From: Hamadaea tsunoensis DSM 44101
GTDB lineage: Bacteria; Actinomycetota; Actinomycetes; Mycobacteriales; Micromonosporaceae
NCBI RefSeq assembly: GCF_000428945.1
Contig: NZ_AUAX01000020.1
Location: forward strand, 62,001-126,000
Direction of reading: 5' to 3'
Length of the DNA stretch: 64,000 bases
The first letter of the stretch is position 1. The number at the start of each line of letters is the position of its first letter. This document shows, in pieces, positions 16,469-24,630 of this stretch. The notes beneath the pieces are model-generated. The model worked only from the letters and a program-made list of their open reading frames with translations, did no database searches and was not told the DNA's origin. Position numbers and translations under genes: made by a program.

Positions 16469-18214
16469 ATGCGTACCATCCCACGAGGTCGCCCCCTCGT
16501 GATCGCGTTGGCCACGGCCACCGTCGCCGCCGGGCTGACCGCCACGGCGCTGACCGCCTCGGCGGCGGGCGCCGGCTGCTCGGTCGCGTACACGGTGACG
16601 AGCCAGTGGTCCGGCGGGTTCGGCGCCGACGTGCAGGTCACCAACCTCGGCGACGCCGTCGACGGCTGGACCCTGACCTGGTCGTTCGCGCCCGGCCAGA
16701 GCGTCACCCAGGCCTGGAACGCCACCGTCGCGCAGAGCGGCCCGGCGGTCAGCGCCCGGAACGTCTCCTACAACGCCGTCGTCGCCGCCGGCGCCACGGT
16801 CGGCTTCGGCTTCAACGGCGCGTGGACCACGGCCAACCCCGTTCCCTCCAGCTTCGCACTCAACGGTGTCACCTGCACGGGTACGCCGTCCTCCAGCACG
16901 CCTTCCTCGCCGGCGTCCTCGCCGGGTGCGTCCCCCTCGGCGAGCAAGTCCGCGTCGGCCGGCCCGTCGCCGTCGGTGAAACCGTCGCCCTCGGCCAGCC
17001 CGACGCCCGCGGGACCGGTCGTCGCGTTTCCGGGCGCGGTCGGGTTCGGCGCGGCGGCGACCGGCGGCCGGGGCGGCAGCGTCTACCACGTGACGAACCT
17101 GAACGACTCGGGCAGCGGCTCCTTCCGCGACGCGGTGGGCGGCTCGAACCGGATCGTGGTGTTCGACGTCGGCGGCTACGTCAACCTGTCGTCGGCCGTG
17201 GCCGTGAAGAGCAACCTCACCATCGCCGGGCAGACCGCACCGGGCGGCGGCATCGGCATCATGGGCCGGGAGGTGTCGTTCGCCAACAGCACCAACGTGA
17301 TCGTCCGCGACGTACGCTTCCGCCAGGGCGATCTCGACCCGGACAACGAGAAGAGCGGCATCAACCTCTACAACGGCGGCAATCTGATCTTCGACCACGT
17401 GTCGATCGAGTTCGCCCAGTGGAACAACATCGACAGTGTCGGGGCGACGAACGTCACCGTCCAGTACTCGATCAGCGCCGACCCGATCGGGCAGCAGTTC
17501 GCGGCGCACACCGAGACCGGGCCGTACACCTGGTACCGCGACCTGTTCGCCAACGCGCACAACCGGTGCCCGCTGGCCAAGGCGAACACCCAGTACGTGA
17601 ACAACGTCGTGTACGACTACCAGGCCGGGTACACGGCCGGGAACTCCTCCGGCCACTTCGACCACGACGTGATCGGCAACTACTTCATCACCGGCCCGCG
17701 GACGACGAACGCGTCCAACGCGTACTACCAGATGGGCAACCAGTCGGTCTACAACAGCGGGAACGTGATCGACAGCAACAAGGACGGCGTACTCAACGGT
17801 TCGTCTCTCGGGATCGGTGGCGGTGCCACCGCGCTGGCCGGCCCGTGGTCGACGGCGACCGCGTCGATCCCGGCCCTGTCCGCGGCGGCCGCGTACGCGG
17901 AGGTCACGGCGAAGGCCGGCGCGCTGCCCCGCGACCAGGTGGACACGCTGGTGGTGGCCGACGTGAAGTCGCTGGGCAAGTCGGGTGACCTGTGGGCGCA
18001 CCAGACCGGCACGGGCCTGGGCAACAGCGGCTACGGCACGATCGCCGGCGGTACGCCGCCCGCCGACGCCGACCGCGACGGCATGCCCGACGCGTGGGAG
18101 ACGGCGCACGGCCTGAACCCGGACAGCGCGTCGGACGCGGGCGGGGACTTCGACCACACGGGATACTCCAATGTGGAGAAGTACCTCAACGGCCTACTCG
18201 ACGGCTCCTACTGA
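16469..18214 (+). CDS. Secreted CBM2-pectate lyase (beta-helix)
   Basis: 581 residues. Sec signal peptide with cleavage near TASAAGA (residue about 35). Residues 36-137 are a CBM2 with paired Cys (GCSVAYTVTSQWSGGF to VTC) and the conserved Trp pattern NLGDAVDGWTLTWSF, which binds cellulose or xylan. A Ser/Pro linker spans about 138-185. Residues 186-510 form a right-handed beta-helix of the pectate lyase superfamily (GGRGGSVYHVTNLNDSGSGS, IDSVGATNVTVQYS). The C-terminus has an Asp-rich DADRDGMPDAWE repeat like Ca-binding TSP3 modules. GGAGGAA before ATG 16469 supports the start. It acts on plant cell wall pectin outside the cell. Confidence 0.92.
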   Translation: MRTIPRGRPLVIALATATVAAGLTATALTASAAGAGCSVAYTVTSQWSGGFGADVQVTNLGDAVDGWTLTWSFAPGQSVTQAWNATVAQSGPAVSARNVSYNAVVAAGATVGFGFNGAWTTANPVPSSFALNGVTCTGTPSSSTPSSPASSPGASPSASKSASAGPSPSVKPSPSASPTPAGPVVAFPGAVGFGAAATGGRGGSVYHVTNLNDSGSGSFRDAVGGSNRIVVFDVGGYVNLSSAVAVKSNLTIAGQTAPGGGIGIMGREVSFANSTNVIVRDVRFRQGDLDPDNEKSGINLYNGGNLIFDHVSIEFAQWNNIDSVGATNVTVQYSISADPIGQQFAAHTETGPYTWYRDLFANAHNRCPLAKANTQYVNNVVYDYQAGYTAGNSSGHFDHDVIGNYFITGPRTTNASNAYYQMGNQSVYNSGNVIDSNKDGVLNGSSLGIGGGATALAGPWSTATASIPALSAAAAYAEVTAKAGALPRDQVDTLVVADVKSLGKSGDLWAHQTGTGLGNSGYGTIAGGTPPADADRDGMPDAWETAHGLNPDSASDAGGDFDHTGYSNVEKYLNGLLDGSY

Positions 18215-18248
18215 CGCGTCTCCTCCAGCGTCGTCACGGGCGGCGTCG

Positions 18249-19715
18249 TCACGGGCGGCGGCGCAGTCCGGCGATCAGGGCGGCCAGCTCCGCCTGCGCG
18301 AAACCGACCGCGCCGTCGCTCAGCCCGTAGGGGATCGTCAGCGTGCCGTCGTGCAGCAGGCCGCCGCACGAGTAGACGACGTTGGGCACGTAGCCGTCGC
18401 GCTCGTCGGCCGCGGGCAGGAGCAGCGGCTCGGACGCCGCGGCGAGGACCCGGTCGGGACGTTCGAGGTCGAGCAGGATGGCCCCGATCCCGTAGGTGCG
18501 CATCGGGCCCACGCCGTGGATGAGCACGAGCCAGCCCTCCTCCGTCTCGATGGGCGAGCCGCAGTTGCCGACCTGGACGAACGCCCACGGTTCGAGCGCC
18601 GGCCAGATGACCGGGCCGCGTTCCCAGAAGGTGCCGTCGGTGGAGGTGGCGAGGCTGAGGTTCTCCCGATCCCATCGGGACAGCGCCAGGTACGCCCCGC
18701 CGACCGGGCGCGGGAACAACGCCATCCCCTTGTCGCGCGCGGCCGGCCCGGCCAGCGGGCTCATGTCGTAGGTCTGGAAGCCGCGGGTGGACAGCAGGTG
18801 CGGTGTGACGTGATCCCCGTCGTAGGCCGTATAGGTGCCGAGGTAGACGTCGGCCGAGCGGGGTGCGCTGAACCGGACCAGCCGCAGGTCCTCCATGCCG
18901 TGGCGCTCCGCCGGGGCCTGCGGCCAGATCAGCTGCTCGCCGGGGGGCGTGCCGGCGGCGAACGTCACGGCGTACCGGCTGGTGGAGATGTCGGCCGCGA
19001 TCCGGGCCGCCTGCTGGATGCCGGGCCGGTCCAGCAGGTGCGGATGCAGGTTGGACAGGGCGTACCGCAGGGTCTCGTCGGTGAAGGACCCGGGCAGCTC
19101 CGAGAGGATCTGCCCGGCTGTGATCGCGTCGACGCCCAGCCCGGCGAGGTGGTGCACCATCGTCTGCTTGACCGTGTCCCGGCTGGTACGCGTACCGGTC
19201 GTGAGGTGGTGGCCCGGATCGTCGACGTCGACACCGCCGGCCCAGACCGTGCCGGTGCGGAACCCGATCGACGACAGGTGCCCCTCGCCGATGCCGCGTA
19301 CGCTCATCACGAAACGCGTCCGCCCGGCGGGTACGCCGGCCTGGTCGGGATGGCGGACCATCGACGGATTGCACAGCGCGGCGCCCTCGACCGAGTACTC
19401 GTGCGTCAGGTACGCCCCGACGAGCAGCCGGCGCTCCCGGCTGAACTGGTCGGTGTCGTGCAACCGGGGCGACACGGTGGCGGCATGCCGCTCGAGGAGG
19501 GCGTCCAGATCGCGGTGCCGTGATGCGAAGCCGTCGCGTACCCGGTTGAGGCCGGTCGCCACCTCGTCCTCGGTCAGCGCCCGGACCCGGTCGACGACCA
19601 GGTGTACGCGGGACTGGCTGTCGGAGGCCTCCTCGCCGGGCGCGAACAGCTTGGCGATGACGCGACGCGGGTCGGCGGCGAGGCGCGGGCCGACGCGTAC
19701 CGGATTCCCGCTCAC
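18249..19715 (-). CDS. GH130 glycoside phosphorylase-like protein
   Basis: 488 residues, longer than classical GH130 mannosylphosphorylases by an N-terminal helical region of about 100 residues (VHLVVDRVRALTEDEVATGL). The core shows YSVEGAALCNPSMVRHPDQ, GMEDLRLVRF (general acid region), LFPRPVGGAYLALSRWDREN and the late GYVPNVVYSCGG. GH130 enzymes phosphorolyse beta-mannosides. GTG 19715 overlaps the stop of the preceding gene (GTGA), so it is coupled to the middle protein and the GT4 transferase, a recurring trio in bacteria. It is convergent with the pectate lyase. Confidence 0.85.
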   Translation of the reverse strand: MSGNPVRVGPRLAADPRRVIAKLFAPGEEASDSQSRVHLVVDRVRALTEDEVATGLNRVRDGFASRHRDLDALLERHAATVSPRLHDTDQFSRERRLLVGAYLTHEYSVEGAALCNPSMVRHPDQAGVPAGRTRFVMSVRGIGEGHLSSIGFRTGTVWAGGVDVDDPGHHLTTGTRTSRDTVKQTMVHHLAGLGVDAITAGQILSELPGSFTDETLRYALSNLHPHLLDRPGIQQAARIAADISTSRYAVTFAAGTPPGEQLIWPQAPAERHGMEDLRLVRFSAPRSADVYLGTYTAYDGDHVTPHLLSTRGFQTYDMSPLAGPAARDKGMALFPRPVGGAYLALSRWDRENLSLATSTDGTFWERGPVIWPALEPWAFVQVGNCGSPIETEEGWLVLIHGVGPMRTYGIGAILLDLERPDRVLAAASEPLLLPAADERDGYVPNVVYSCGGLLHDGTLTIPYGLSDGAVGFAQAELAALIAGLRRRP

Positions 19716-20731
19716 CGCGCCGGTCCTGTCAGCGCCCGCTCGTGCTGGAGCGTGGAGATCAGGGCCAGGGTCGATTCGGCGCCCTGGTTGAGGCTCGCCT
19801 CGGTGGCGCCCAGCCCGTCGCCGCAGCCGCCCGTGCCGGGGTCGATCAGCGGCACGCCGGCGTCGTTGGCGCCCCGGAACCAGGCGGCGCACTGCCGGAC
19901 GCCCTCGGCCCACTCGGCGTCCCCGGTGTACGCGAAGGCCCGGGCGAACGCGTCGGCCAGCGCCGCGGCCTCGATGGGCTGCTGATCGAAGCCCGGCCGC
20001 CGGTCGCCGGCCGCCCGGCCGCCGACCGGTGTCATCGACAGCTGCCCGGCCTCGGTCTCCATCTCCCGCAGCCACGTCAGCAGGGCGAGCCCCGCTTCGA
20101 CCTGTGCCGGGCGGTCGAGCAGGTGCCCGGCCGCCAGCAGTACCTCCGGCAGGGCGCCGTTGGCGTAGAAGAGCCGGGCCTCGGGCCACGGCCAGCGCGG
20201 GTCCGGGCTCGGCCGGCCGACCGCGGCCGCGCCGTCGGCCAGCAGCCGCCGTGCCGCCTTGTGCGCCGGATCGCGGACCAGGACCTCCGCCGCGCCCAGC
20301 GCCGCGAACGCCATCGAGCGCGTGGACGGCGAACGGTGGGCGGCGCTGATCTCGAACCGGGTCAGCGCCTGGTCCCGCAGCCAGCTGTCGGGACCGCGGT
20401 GGGCCAGTGTGCCGAGGCCCCACAGTGCCCGACCCCACCAGTCGCCGGATCCCGGGGTGTCCGTCCAGCGCCGGTCGAAGCTCAGTCTGTTGTGGATGGC
20501 GCCGGTGCGTACCTGGGCGTGGCAGAGGAAAGCCAGGTAGTTCTCGGCCAGCCGGTGCAGCTGCGGGGTGAGGGCACCTTCGCGGGCCAGCACGACGAGG
20601 CCGCGCGCGACGTCGTCGACGCAGTAGCCGTGCTCACGGCGGGGCGTGGCGCCCTCCGCGTGCTCGAACAGCCCGGTGGAATCCGACATCCGCAGCAGAT
20701 GGCCCCAGGCCGCGCGCAGGTCGGCGCTCAT
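19712..20731 (-). CDS. Glycosidase-like (alpha/alpha) barrel protein between GT4 and GH130
   Basis: 339 residues. All-helical repeats with EHGYCVDDVARGLVVLARE, GDWWGRALWGLGTLA and FDQQPIEAAALADAFARAF suggest an (alpha/alpha)6-barrel like those of GH88/GH127-type enzymes. I cannot name catalytic residues. ATG 20731 overlaps the GT4 stop (ATGA) and its own stop overlaps the GH130 start, so the three are one translationally coupled unit. This order implies joint work on one oligosaccharide, possibly mannose-containing. No secretion signal. Confidence 0.75.
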   Translation of the reverse strand: MSADLRAAWGHLLRMSDSTGLFEHAEGATPRREHGYCVDDVARGLVVLAREGALTPQLHRLAENYLAFLCHAQVRTGAIHNRLSFDRRWTDTPGSGDWWGRALWGLGTLAHRGPDSWLRDQALTRFEISAAHRSPSTRSMAFAALGAAEVLVRDPAHKAARRLLADGAAAVGRPSPDPRWPWPEARLFYANGALPEVLLAAGHLLDRPAQVEAGLALLTWLREMETEAGQLSMTPVGGRAAGDRRPGFDQQPIEAAALADAFARAFAYTGDAEWAEGVRQCAAWFRGANDAGVPLIDPGTGGCGDGLGATEASLNQGAESTLALISTLQHERALTGPAR

Positions 20732-21969
20732 CGGGTCAGCCGTCGCTGGCGCCGCAGCTGGTCGTCGAAGACCCGCCGGTACCGCGTCGCCACGGCCGGC
20801 CAGCCGACGAGGGCTGTCAGCCGGGTGTTGTGCTCGGACATGGACTTTGCGAGGTCGGGCTCGTCCGCGATGCGGGTGACCGCCGCCGCGATCGCGGCCG
20901 GATCGGCGTGCGGGACGAGCACCCCGCCCCGGCCGTCGGCGAGCAGTTCGACGGCGTGCGGGAAGGGCGTCGCCACCACGGGTACGCCCGCCGCCAGCGC
21001 TTCGGTCAGCACCCCGGAGGTGACCTGTTCGCGGGAGTCGTAGGGCAGCAGCACCAGATCGGCCTCGGCCAGCAGTTCGCGCAGGCGTTCGGGGCTCAGG
21101 TAGCCCGGCTCGAACCGCACGAACCGGCTGACGCCGTGCTGCTCGGCCTGGTCCGCGAGGTCGTCGCGGTAGCGTTCCCCGTCGCGGGCGAGCACCTTGG
21201 GATGGGTCTGCCCGGCCACGACGTACGTCGGCGCGAGCCGGGTCGTGTCCATTTCTGACAGTGCCGCGATTCCCCACTCCACGCCCTTGCCCGGGCCGAG
21301 CAGGCCCCAGGTGAGCACGACCGGGCCCGGGCGGCTGCCGCGGTCCCGCGTGGACGGAGCACCGGCCGGCGCGCCGTGCGGAATGAGGGTGAGCTTGCGG
21401 GCGTCCATGCCGTAGCCGTCGAGCAGCCGCCGGCGGCCGGTGGCCGACATCGTGACGACGGAGTCGGCCGCCTGGCCCAGCGCCGTGAGGACGCGCCGCT
21501 GGTTGGGCGTCGGCCGGGCCGGCACGGTGTGCGCCACGACCACCACCGGTACGCGCAGCGCCGCCACGACCTCCAGGACCTGCTCGCCGTCGTCGCCACC
21601 GTAGATGCCGAACTCGTGCTGGACGACGGCGACGTCGTAGCGGTTGAGGGCCGCCGCGGCCGCCCGGCTGTCCGATCCGCCCGTGCCGGTCATGACGTGG
21701 GTGACGGCGTCGTCGAAGGGCGACCGCGCGGCCTCGCCGACGCGTACGACGCCCACCTGCAGGTCCGACCGGCCGCCGATCAGCGCGTCGCGCAGCGAGG
21801 CGGTGAACGTGGCGATCCCGCACTGGATCGGCGGGTAGGTGCTCAGGATGCCGATCGACCGGACGGACTTCGGCGTGGCGGCCCCCGGCCGCTCGGCGAG
21901 CGATCTGGCCCCGCGGCGCTCGGGGGTGCTCGGCGACGGGTGGGCGGGAAGGCGTACGGCTTGCTTCAC
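20728..21969 (-). CDS. GT4-family glycosyltransferase
   Basis: 413 residues of a GT-B fold. N-terminal Rossmann half starts SIGILSTYPPIQCGIATFT; the C-terminal nucleotide-sugar half has LTWGLLGPGKGVEWGI, the FEPGYLSPERL segment and the EX7E-like region VLLPYDSREQVTSGVLTEAL. It transfers a sugar from a nucleotide donor, retaining type, in the cytoplasm. I chose GTG 21969 because GGAG lies 9 bases upstream; an ATG at 21978 sits directly on that GGAG. First gene of the three-gene operon ending with GH130. Confidence 0.87.
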   Translation of the reverse strand: MKQAVRLPAHPSPSTPERRGARSLAERPGAATPKSVRSIGILSTYPPIQCGIATFTASLRDALIGGRSDLQVGVVRVGEAARSPFDDAVTHVMTGTGGSDSRAAAAALNRYDVAVVQHEFGIYGGDDGEQVLEVVAALRVPVVVVAHTVPARPTPNQRRVLTALGQAADSVVTMSATGRRRLLDGYGMDARKLTLIPHGAPAGAPSTRDRGSRPGPVVLTWGLLGPGKGVEWGIAALSEMDTTRLAPTYVVAGQTHPKVLARDGERYRDDLADQAEQHGVSRFVRFEPGYLSPERLRELLAEADLVLLPYDSREQVTSGVLTEALAAGVPVVATPFPHAVELLADGRGGVLVPHADPAAIAAAVTRIADEPDLAKSMSEHNTRLTALVGWPAVATRYRRVFDDQLRRQRRLTR

Positions 21970-22660
21970 TCTGGGCATCTCCGGATTCGATGTCGGCGCC
22001 GGGCGCGGTTCACACAGCCGGTGCCTGCCTGGAAAGGCGGCATGCCTCTCGAAGTCAGGCCAGTGCGGAACACCGCCGCGGGTATGCGGTGCGATCGAGC
22101 GGGCACGGCGACGGCCGATCCCCCGTCCGATGTGTACAGTCGGACCGGCGGGGACGGGCGCGGAGGGGCGTGCGAGGTGCCGAGACGCCGGGCGCGGAAG
22201 CGGGGCGCGTGGTCGCGCCGCACCGGTCCCGCTCGGCCCGCCTCCAGGGACACGCCTCGACGGCAGGTCACCTACAGCTGGATACGTCAAACCGAACTCG
22301 CGGGTCCATTTCCCCGGCAGTGCGAGTATAGCCTGCGGATCCGCCGGAGCACGTGCCGTACGCCGCGGAGTCGATTCGCCCGCATCGAAGTACGCGTGGC
22401 GCGGCTGGTGCGGGGCTGTCCCGGCGCGTAGGGTGACAGACACTACCGGTTCGACGGCGCCCCTTGAGCCGGCGCGCGGATCGCCGGCGCCCGCACGGGT
22501 GCTCGTGATCGTCTCGTCGGCACCGCCGGCGGCCTCGCACACGGCGAGGTCGAACCCCTCTTCAGCTCGTGCGTCCTGGACGTGGTCCGGGTCGGCGGGA
22601 TCAACGCACGCCTACGCACCGATCGACGGCGACCGTCGGCCGGGGCATCCGGGAGGCATC
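21970..22660. other. Gene-free stretch upstream of the GT4 operon
   Basis: About 690 bp with no convincing coding region: open frames are Arg-rich composition artefacts without ribosome sites. It is somewhat less GC-biased around 22270-22330 and 22440. It presumably carries the leader and promoter of the GT4 operon (leftward) and of the small basic protein (rightward). I see no repeat of the families found elsewhere in the window. Confidence 0.4.
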
Positions 22661-22774
22661 ATGTCGGACAAGTCAGCGCAGAAACGGACCGTCAAGAAGC
22701 CCGCGCTCACCCTCAAGGAGAAGCGCACGCAGAAGAACGAGAAGCGTGACCAGCGTCGACGGGATGCCGCGTAG
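22661..22774 (+). CDS. Small highly basic protein (37 aa)
   Basis: Begins MSDKSAQKRTVKKPALTLKE and continues with Lys/Arg/Glu-rich sequence ending QRRRDAA. GGAGG at 22652-22656 precedes the ATG by 4 bases, good evidence that it is translated. The sequence is probably an extended or single-helix nucleic-acid-binding peptide. Small proteins of this composition are common in actinomycetes without known function. It stands alone between the GT4 operon promoter and a convergent membrane-anchored protein. Confidence 0.6.
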   Translation: MSDKSAQKRTVKKPALTLKEKRTQKNEKRDQRRRDAA

Positions 22775-22882
22775 GCCCGCGGAACACCCGCACCACGGCC
22801 GGTCCGGGCGCTGCCCGCACCGGCCGGGCCGGCGCGTACGGCCATTGCCGCCGGCTGCCGTCCGAGCGGTCCGCGGCGGCGC

Positions 22883-23452
22883 TCAGCGCTCCGAGGACTG
22901 CGGCGTACGCGGGCGCAGGTACTTGCCGATCTGCCACTCGAACACCTCGGGCGTGCGGCTCGCGGGCATGCCGAGGTCCGCCCGGGCTGCCTCGTAGAAC
23001 GCCCGCCGCCCCCGGCTGACCGCCTCGATCGCGGTGTTCCACTCGTCCTGCCCGCCCTCGGCGACGACGATCGTCTGCAGCACGAAGATGCTCTGGTGCC
23101 ACTCGCGACCGGCCTGGACACCGCGGTCCCCGGCGAGCAGCAGGACCGCCTCCCAGCGCGCGGTACGCTCGGCCTCGGCGGCCCGCAGATCGGCGACCGT
23201 CGTCTCCGGTGCTTCCTGCCCGGCGTTCTCGTACCCCTCGAAGAGGCGGCGGCCGTACGGCAGGTTGACGATGGCCGTGATGAGGTTCTTGGCGGCGTGG
23301 GCGTACTCGGCGTACGCGGTCAGCCGCTGGCCGTCCCACCGGGCGTTCTGCTCCCGCCGCCAGCGGGCCCGTTCGGACAGTGCGGTGACGGCGTACGTCG
23401 CGATCGCTCCGATCACGACACCGAGCAGGGAGAGCAGCGTCTGCACCGGCAC
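22883..23452 (-). CDS. Membrane-anchored hypothetical protein
   Basis: 189 residues. One N-terminal membrane helix (LLSLLGVVIGAIATYAVTAL, residues about 4-23) is followed by a helical, charged soluble part (ARWRREQNARWDGQRLTAY, then AEAERTARWEAVLLL and WHQSIFVLQTIVVAEGG). It resembles widespread actinobacterial proteins with an N-terminal anchor and a cytoplasmic helical domain of unknown role. GTG 23452 is chosen because it places the membrane helix at the N-terminus; GTG 23446 is equally possible. Divergent from the kinase gene at 23518. Confidence 0.6.
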   Translation of the reverse strand: MPVQTLLSLLGVVIGAIATYAVTALSERARWRREQNARWDGQRLTAYAEYAHAAKNLITAIVNLPYGRRLFEGYENAGQEAPETTVADLRAAEAERTARWEAVLLLAGDRGVQAGREWHQSIFVLQTIVVAEGGQDEWNTAIEAVSRGRRAFYEAARADLGMPASRTPEVFEWQIGKYLRPRTPQSSER

Positions 23453-23517
23453 AGGGTACTCGCCGGAGCGGGAATCCGGAGGGACAGCGCGGCGCGGGCA
23501 TGGCACTATCGAGCGCG

Positions 23518-24618
23518 ATGCCACCCACGAATCCGTCGCAGCCGCTGATGGCGCACGACCCCCAGAAGGCCGGCCGCTACCGGCTGCTCGGCCGGCTCGG
23601 CGCGGGCGGCCAGGGCGTCGTCTACCTCGGCGAGGACCCCGCCGGTACGCGTGTCGCGGTGAAGACGATCAACGCCGACCTGGTGAACGACCCGAAGGCG
23701 AAGGCGCGGTTCGCCAAGGAGATCGCGGCCGCCCGGCAGGTGGCGCCGTTCTGCACCGCCCAGGTGCTCGACGCCGACCTCGACGGCGAGCCGCCGTTCG
23801 TGGTGAGCGAGTTCATCGAGGGCCGCACCCTGTTCCAGCAGGTCCGCGACCAGGGCCCGCTGCCGGCCAACAACCTCTACCGGCTGGCGGTCGGCACGGC
23901 CACCGCCCTCGCGGCGATCCACCAGGCCGGGGTCGTGCACTGCGACTTCAAGCCGGACAACGTCATCCTCGGCGAGGACGGGCCGCGCGTCATCGACTTC
24001 GGGATCGCGCGCGCGTACGGGCACGAGACCATGAGCAGCGGCGTCATCGGGACGGTGCCGTACATGGCCCCGGAGCGGTTCCGCAATGTGGACGTCGGGC
24101 CGGCCTGCGACATCTTCGCCTGGGCGGCGACCATCGCGTACGCGGCCGCGGCCCGGCCGCCGTTCGGCAACGACGGGGTCGCCGCCGTCATGGAACGCGT
24201 CATGTCCGGCTCACCGGACCTGGCCGGGCTGAACGGCCCGCTCCGCGACCTCGTCACCGACTGCCTCGCCAAGGACCAGCGCGTGCGGCCCACCGCCCAG
24301 CAGGTGGTGCTGCGGCTGCTCGCGTACACGGGAAAGGATCCGTCGCCGACGCAGCCGATGGAGACCGTCCTGCAGGCGGGGACGGACGCGGCGACGGCCG
24401 TGGTGCCGACGGCGCGGGCGCCCTGGGGACGGCGGCTCGCGCGGCAGCTCGCGGACCCGCGGGGAGCGGCGCTGGCGATCTTCCTCGGCGCGGCCGGCAC
24501 CGCGACGACCTACATCGCGTCCACTGTGGTCACGACGGCCGCGGTGGCCGGAGCGGCCACGTTCGCGGTCGTGTACGCGGTCCGCGCGGTGGCCGCCGCC
24601 GCCCTGGTACGCGACTGA
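23518..24618 (+). CDS. Serine/threonine protein kinase, non-RD type, membrane anchored
   Basis: 366 residues. Glycine-rich loop GRLGAGGQGVVYLG, ATP-binding Lys49 in VAVK, catalytic loop HCDFKPDN with Asp143, DFG at Asp160 in VIDFGIAR, and GTVPYMAPERF. The residue before the catalytic Asp is Cys rather than Arg, so it is a non-RD kinase that may not need activation-loop phosphorylation. Residues about 320-360 contain hydrophobic segments (AIFLGAAGTATTYIASTVV) that could anchor it in the membrane; no PASTA domains. The VWA protein follows by 12 bp. ATG 23548 is an alternative start. Confidence 0.92.
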   Translation: MPPTNPSQPLMAHDPQKAGRYRLLGRLGAGGQGVVYLGEDPAGTRVAVKTINADLVNDPKAKARFAKEIAAARQVAPFCTAQVLDADLDGEPPFVVSEFIEGRTLFQQVRDQGPLPANNLYRLAVGTATALAAIHQAGVVHCDFKPDNVILGEDGPRVIDFGIARAYGHETMSSGVIGTVPYMAPERFRNVDVGPACDIFAWAATIAYAAAARPPFGNDGVAAVMERVMSGSPDLAGLNGPLRDLVTDCLAKDQRVRPTAQQVVLRLLAYTGKDPSPTQPMETVLQAGTDAATAVVPTARAPWGRRLARQLADPRGAALAIFLGAAGTATTYIASTVVTTAAVAGAATFAVVYAVRAVAAAALVRD

Positions 24619-24630
24619 CATGATGTCGTC

